From Blasia pusilla (Eukaryota; Marchantiophyta; Marchantiopsida; Blasiales), in assembly GCA_050084515.1 (NCBI GenBank), contig CM114275.1:15376001-15440000 (forward strand): a stretch of DNA of 64,000 bases, given 5' to 3'. The first letter of the stretch is position 1. Every line of letters begins with the position of its first letter. The translations under genes were made by a program, and so were the position numbers. This document shows, piece by piece, positions 58,420-64,000 of the stretch. The notes beneath the pieces were generated by a model. That model searched no databases. It was not told where the DNA came from and saw nothing but the letters and a program-made list of their open reading frames with translations.

Positions 58420-60095
58420 CTAGAGTGGTTCTGGGATTCCCCTTGAAGCAGTGTCCTTATCTCTGCGTATTCTGCTTGTAGCCTCCTCCACTTGTCTCAT
58501 CAAGCAGAGAAACCCATGCTCCAACTCTGTCATGTGTCTCCTTGTAATCAAGTTCACTAACTCCTTTTTTGCCGGAACCTCACGGACCAACCGCACCTGC
58601 AACCGTTTGCCTTTGAGCAAGACGCTCAAACTCAAGGGTCTACTTCTTAACTCCACTTGATATGCATCGAGGAATGTATTCCCCAAGACTCTGTCAAAGA
58701 CATCCATTTCGCACACAGTGAAATTCTCCTTCAACTCGAATACCCCGCATCCTACGGTCAAACCCAAGACCAACTCTGAAGTTTGATGAGACTTGCCTCG
58801 TGCAAATCCTACTCGAATCGGCTCATCCGCCTTAGAGGTGGACAACCCTAGTTCCCTCACGATTCTCGGGCTTAGGAAGGATTGCAAAGCACCTGTATCC
58901 ACGAGCAACAACACATCGCGATCAACAATCTTGGATCTTAGGTACACTAAATTGTCCGTCCTTTTGGTGACCTGAAGGGACGTCTCAAGATCACCCTCCA
59001 ATAGATGCTTAGCAGGAAACGCAATCATACTCCCATTACTAACCTTCGGTTTCAAACACACTTTCGCCAGGTGCCCTAGTTCACCACAGTTGTAGCATAT
59101 GACCTTGCCGTTCCCTGTCTTTGAGTATTGTCCTCCTCTCGACTTTGCATGAAGTTCCAATCGTTTTGCTACCGCGGCAAACGACTCTCCTGGATCGTGC
59201 AGGCCCCCAATCCAAACTCTTTTGAACGTCTCCTTATTTTTCGACTTCTTCGAAAAACCTTTTGGCTCAAAGGGTTTTTGGGTTTGGACTTCATCGTCCC
59301 CAATCCGCTCCGCTAGCTTCTGAAGATCCGCGCAGGTATCTGGCAACGTCGGAATTCGGTAAAGGGCCTTTTTAGCGCTCGGCTTGAGTCCACTAATGAA
59401 GATAGCCTTCTTCGCGTGCTCATCCATCTTTGGAAGAGAAGTCAGTTTTGCACAAAACTCCCTCATATACGCGCTTAAGGAACCACTCTGCCGCATCCGC
59501 ACGCATTCCACCGTGTCGCGCAACCCTTGGTACTCCGGAGTGAATCAATCACCAATCAACACCTTAAACTCCTCCCAACTCAAAGATGACTCGCCGGCCA
59601 GATATTCCTCTCGTTGAGCTATTCACCATTGTAGCGCATGATCCTTCAGGAAAGTAACGGCTACCGTCACCTTGTCCTGCTCAGCTGCCCTCTGCGCCTC
59701 GGAAATCTGATTCAGCCCGTAAGGAAATCCTTCACTTTCCGCGAGCACCCCACCCCAGTGAATGGCGTGGGCAGGTTTGTCTTGCAGAGCTTTTTGCCCG
59801 CACCCGGAGTTTGAGTGGCCTCTAACTCTCCAATCCGCTTGCTTTGCTTGGACATCTGCTCTACCAACAACTTCAACAAGTCCAACGTCTGCCTTGACTC
59901 AGTCGGTTCCCTTGGGTTTGGGCCCGATTGCCCTACGGAAGGATTCGCCTCTAGAACGTCCTCATGTCTAGCGCTCAACTCTTTGAGAGTCTCTGTCTCC
60001 TCCATAGCATCACGGTCCGGCATTGGTTCCTCTCTTGATTCGCGTCGCTTGATTCGGCGCTTCTTGGGTTGTTCTCCCTCGATCGCCATTTTCAA
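58420..60095 (-). pseudogene. Gag, zinc finger and protease of element 2
   Basis: From ATG at 60095: the same basic N-terminus as element 1, a stop after KVKDFLTG (about 59712), and gag resuming at 59523. A CCHC knuckle CYNCGELGHLAKVC precedes the protease with the intact site LLVDTGALQSFLSPRIVREL. The 367-codon frame 58420-59523 covers gag C-terminus to protease without a break, the best preserved coding piece of the family here. Confidence 0.9.
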
Positions 60096-60224
60096 GCCAA
60101 CTCACTCAGATCTCCTCCTCGTTTCTTGCGTCCCTCCTCAAGCGTCTAAGTCTAGCCGCTACCTTGAGATTTCCCAAGCGTCCGGTTGCTCCCACGACCC
60201 CAAGTTCTCGCTCACCAAGGATTA

Positions 60225-60236
60225 GCTCTGATACCA
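60225..60236 (-). other. Primer binding site (initiator tRNA-Met), element 2
   Basis: On the minus strand TGGTATCAGAGC lies two bases from the LTR edge, an exact match to the initiator tRNA-Met 3' end complement. Confidence 0.92.
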
Positions 60237-60238
60237 CT

Positions 60239-61242
60239 TGTCGCACCCCTACACTCCTTGAACGTCAATCTTTATTGTTGGGGAAGCGTACGTTCAGTAG
60301 GACACGATCTCATTGCCAATCTGCACCCAAACACACACTCTCGTTTGTCGGATCTGGGCCAACCAACGTTCCAACCCACCAAGTTCTCAACTCGGTGTCT
60401 CATCAAGCTCAACCTTCCTTACTTCCTAGTTTCCAAAACATGGCAAGTCCTTCAAGACTTGGAACATACTTCCTGATTAGTACAGGAACCTAAAACGGAA
60501 CTTGCGCGCCTAGCGATCCCAACTGTTCAATGGACCTTGTGTGAGTTCCAAACCGAGACCCCAGTAATTGAGTCACGGGGTGAAATCCAATAGGGATGGC
60601 TAAAATTGCCTCCATAGACTTGGTTCAGGTTTTCCAACCCAACCCCAAACTCTCGATCCGTTCCATGCCCTTGAGCCGCCCCATGGCGCCCAAAGTGGGG
60701 TTCGAGTTCCAAGCACTCTTGGAGACCTTCCCCCTTACTAGTACTTCTGGGGTTCTCCACTAACCCCCCCCCCTTTGGAAAAGGAGGGTCGGGCCCTTCA
60801 TTGTGGCCCTCAACCCGACTCTACTTACAGTCGTTTCTGGGTTGCTACTCAACCGCTGCTTATGCGTTTGCAGAGATCTTTAGTTCGTTTGAACCATCTT
60901 TCCATAAGTCTTCCAACGCATCCTTTTTCGATCCAAACGCATCTTGGTGCTAAGAGTTATGGCCAACAATACAGTCATAAACTCTCAAACGCTAGTGGCG
61001 TCCCAAATCCGGATTCTTCCTTTGGCAACCCACTATCTAGACTCAACTCCTTTCAAGTCTTGTTCCGCGTTTGGTCCAAGTTTCTCAGTCGCGACCATAA
61101 CATCTTAAACGCGAAGCCTGGCTTGCGTTGCGTCTCTTGTCTCTTCTTCGAGACCACTCCAACGCGCAAACCATCTTAGCGTGAGCCCGCTAATGTTCCG
61201 ATGTTCCGCTTTGGCACTCGTTTGGTCATGAGGGTGGCGACA
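60239..61242 (-). repeat. 5' LTR of Ty3/gypsy element 2
   Basis: This 1004-bp LTR starts TGTCGCACCCC and ends GGGTGGCGACA. It includes the ~265 bp missing from the left LTR of element 1, which shows that the absence there is a deletion. Confidence 0.93.
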
Positions 61243-61482
61243 GAGGAAGAGTTAGAGTTGCAAAAAATTGAGCAAGTGGAAGCGAAGTTAAAGCAACGTG
61301 TAGAGGAAGTTGACAAGTTCTACAGAGAATGTGCAATTCATGAACTACATGAGGAAGAGAGGGCTGAAGCTATGGCATATTTTATGAACCTTCAGTGGGA
61401 TGAACTGCTTGCTAAATTCAAGAAGCAAAGCAACAAGGAGGAGGAAAGGTGGCGGAATATAAAGAATTGGTCACCAAAATGA
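61243..61482 (+). CDS. C-terminal coiled-coil fragment, unknown gene
   Basis: Directly after the LTR edge a frame of 79 codons runs to TGA at 61480-61482: EEELELQKIEQVEAKLKQRV, VDKFYRECAIHELHEEERAE, AMAYFMNLQWDELLAKFKKQ, then EERWRNIKNWSPK. It is charged and helical with a Trp-rich end. I do not recognise the family. The frame begins exactly at the insertion border, so the element may have landed in the exon of a host gene or of another element. The open reading could continue back through the LTR only by chance. Confidence 0.4.
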   Translation, partial: EEELELQKIEQVEAKLKQRVEEVDKFYRECAIHELHEEERAEAMAYFMNLQWDELLAKFKKQSNKEEERWRNIKNWSPK

Positions 61483-64000
61483 GGCGTAATGCATGCTTGT
61501 AGATTGTTGTCGGGTAGGATAGTAAATAGACATAGTGTGCAGTAAAGGAAAGAAAATGACCTCTTGTTCAAAGAGAACAAAATCTCGAATGTTCTCTATG
61601 GGAATACTTTCTTCATATGTGGAAACACTTTTTTTTTCGTGAAAAGAAAATAATTTTGTTTGAATTGGTTCGATATTTATTAAATTATGATCTTCATGAC
61701 TTCATATGAATGAATTTTTTTATTTATTTACTTAAATAAATTACAAACCTCAAACCCCATCATCCCTAAGTGTAAAAAAAAGAAATTCATAAAAATAAGG
61801 CAATAAAGGAAGAAATATTGCTATAGATATATCCTAGCAAAACAAAGGCGTTCTAGCTATCTCATAGGGTATTTAGCGGCATGTGATCTGCTTCAAATAT
61901 TGCTTCAAATGTTACTCAGCAAATGAAAAGTTTTTGCTCTAGCTAATAGAAATCCTTATACCATTCTTTTACCCAAACGAAAGAAAACATGTTTAAAACT
62001 ATAAAATAAAGTGAATGGATAAGTGGATAATATGGTAAGCACTCCATCTTAGAATTAAGGACGCCGAGAAATAAACCTGAAAATTCATAAGAGTGTCGGG
62101 AGGATCGAGGTAAATAGAAAGCATTCCATCTTCCACACACATTACGCTCGAAGAAAATCATAATTTATTATAAAATTGGAAGTGGGAAGTTGTTATGCAT
62201 AGCCAAAGGAAAGTATTCCTCTCTTTCCTTTACCATTTTTTGTTTGTGTATTTTAGTTACTTAGTGCCAGATAAAAGAATTCCACCTTTCCTATACTATT
62301 CGAGAGAAGTCTCATAGCCACGGTTGGAGTATTACATCCTTTTGTTACTCAAAGAAACGAAAAGCATGTGTAAAACTACAAAATAAACTGAATGGATGAG
62401 TGGATAGTGTTGAAAGAATTTCTTCTTAAAATTAAGAGGACCAAAAAATAAAGGGAGAATTTCTAAAATTTTCGAGAGATTCCACGTTTATACAAAGAAT
62501 TCCATCTCCTAGTTAGATATAGGGATCGGTAAATAATGCTAATATATTGCAAATATGAGATGGCAAACAAAATAATTCACCTCAAGCAAAGGTAAAAAAT
62601 TGGAATACATTATGCTATCCTCCATAGCAATGTAAGTATAGCTTTTATTGGAGCTTTGTAGTCTGAGAGCTCTGTCACATCTTTTAGGATATATCGGTGA
62701 GATCTAGTAGAGGGCCTTCGCAGACAGTGGAGGACACGCTCAGGAGATTGAGGATGACCTACTAAGGCCCCAGGAAACCTGGTTTCCCCTTCGTTTCGGC
62801 TCATTTAGCCATATTGAGGTACTTACTATTTTAAGTAATTATCATTTTAAATATATGATCATATTTTCTATTTTTTGTAAGTGGCCCTTGAACTCCTACA
62901 TCACGTCAAGAGCCAAGAAGATGACTTGGGAGCATAGGTTACCATGAAGAGAGCTTGGGAGAGGGGAGAGGTATACTTCAAGGCGAGAGAGCTTGAGAGC
63001 TCATTCTCTCTTTGTTGAACCTCTTGGCATGAGGCCGCGGAGCTATGATCTTGCTTGCCTTGTGTGTGTAACCTAAGCCTCTCATTAGGAGAGTGGGTCA
63101 ATTGGACCATGCACATAATGGATAAACTTCAAAATGATGATTGAAATAATTAATGTCTAAGGACGTAAATTAATTCCATTTCTTCATGCAAGTTCAAGGT
63201 AGATATTAAACAAGACTTCCTTGGAATTAACATGGATTCAAATAACGAAAGCCTTGACACAACCATTTATTCCATGATCACATACCACATCTACAATTAT
63301 AACTATTTCAATAACAAATAGTTTACATTCAATATCCTTCAAGAAATTCCACAAAGTTTATGGAAATAATTATACCAAGATAATTGTGTTTACATTGAAT
63401 TTCAATTAATATAAGTATAATGTTACTAAGTTGAACGTACTCTATAAAATAAAGTGATGAACCTCGAGAACATTATATTAAATTTTAATCAAGATTGAGT
63501 GGTTGCGTCGTTGTCAGTGAACACATTCTTCTAGTACTAGGTTACCGGGAAGGGCTATTTTAGGCTTAGGACCTCCATAAGTTTTTTAATTCCCAAATCA
63601 TGGCTTGTTGATGATTCAACACAGACATAGCTTATACACACAAATAATTTTACTCTTGCAACCAAATCTATATATTTGAATCGTTTGGAAACTTTGTCGA
63701 TACTACCTATGTATGTAATGGCATACAAGGATAAGTAATGTTCATATCTTGTAAACATTCGATGGTGAGTAGAATATTCCACCTTTAACCAAAGGGAAAA
63801 AATTGGAAGGCAAAATGGGAAGATTTTGCAGTTGGTAATGGAAAACCTTAAACCCTTCTATTAACCAAACAAATAGAAAATAGGTTTAAAACTATAAAAT
63901 AAACTGAACGGAGAAGTGGATAATATGGTAAGTATTCCATCTTAGAATTAAGCAGACCAAGAAATTAAGAGGAAATTCATATAAGTATCGGGAATTTTGG
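61483..64000. other. AT-rich intergenic DNA with a three-copy dispersed repeat
   Basis: No gene was recognised. A block with gtttaaaactataaaataaa, tgaatggataagtggata, and ccatcttagaattaag occurs near 61990-62060, 62370-62440 (more diverged) and 63887-63955, each followed by an AT-rich run with gaaattcataa-like text. The copies run in the same orientation, possibly a tandem or dispersed non-coding repeat. Confidence 0.6.
62673..63105 (+). repeat. LTR family L2, 5' part, plus orientation
   Basis: It begins TGTCACATCTTTTAGGATAT and follows the L2 LTR through tttccccttcgtttcggctc, gtcaagagccaagaagatga, gagagcttgagagctcattc and gtgtgtgtaacctaagcctc. It ends near gagagtgggt, where homology is lost. 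The 3' half of the LTR is missing. Confidence 0.7.

Larger units (their letters stand above)
57472..61242 (-). mobile_element. Ty3/gypsy element 2, 3'-truncated copy of the element 1 family
   Basis: It keeps the 5' LTR (60239-61242), an exact tRNA-Met primer site, gag, CCHC finger, protease and reverse transcriptase up to the connection region, then stops at about 57472. RNase H, integrase and the 3' LTR are gone. Identity to element 1 is high throughout. Frame breaks include a 5-bp deletion near 57990 and a TAG near 58421. Confidence 0.92.

Overview
The window looks like a repeat-rich streptophyte nuclear genome. I lean towards a charophyte alga or an early land plant; the species cannot be fixed from the sequence. 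Two ordinary host genes anchor this: gamma-tubulin complex component 3 (706-3562, one intron) and the plant-type 24 kDa subunit of mitochondrial ATP synthase (29207-31673, seven exons, 233 residues). A short coiled-coil C-terminus (61243-61482) may be the last exon of a third host gene, cut by a retrotransposon. No rRNA, tRNA or CRISPR was recognised.

Layout. 1-3.6 kb: GCP3, with a decayed duplicate of part of its own coding sequence just upstream. 5.7-8.1 kb: LTR pieces, including a solo LTR with a TATA box and a conserved stem-loop. 8.1-24.8 kb: the most unusual part. A minus-strand gene (11.6-15.3 kb) joins a coiled coil, a ParB-N-like domain and a beta-class N4/N6 DNA methyltransferase-like domain. 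A plus-strand Mutator-like transposase gene (16.85-20.9 kb, SWIM finger) runs divergently from it. A 27-bp palindrome (13-bp arms GCAACCCGTCGGA around one base) recurs at 64-68 bp spacing in the first gene's intron and in the shared upstream region, and again in an intron of the second gene. Other fragments of this family lie at 8.1-9.6, 24.5-24.8, 34.8-36.0 and 55.5-57.5 kb. 21.5-27.3 kb: LTR pieces in both orientations and a Ty3/gypsy relic carrying a C5 cytosine methyltransferase domain upstream of reverse transcriptase. 29-31.7 kb: the ATP synthase gene. 33.8-34.6 kb: a CACTA transposase remnant. 39.5-47.2 kb: a full-length Ty3/gypsy element with AAGGG target duplication, whose 3' LTR was hit by a solo LTR with CGTTC duplication. 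48.1-55.5 kb: a second solo LTR carrying a hAT element with ~200-bp inverted ends, which itself carries a MITE. 57.5-61.2 kb: a 3'-truncated second copy of the Ty3/gypsy element, fused to the ParB/methyltransferase gene fragment. 61.5-64 kb: AT-rich DNA with a three-copy dispersed repeat.

Together these show three forms of DNA-modification or DNA-partition machinery in mobile DNA: a ParB-methyltransferase fusion, a retrotransposon-borne cytosine methyltransferase, and palindrome arrays that could be binding sites. All mobile genes here carry stops, frameshifts or truncations, so this window holds fossils. Active copies, if any, would be elsewhere in the genome.
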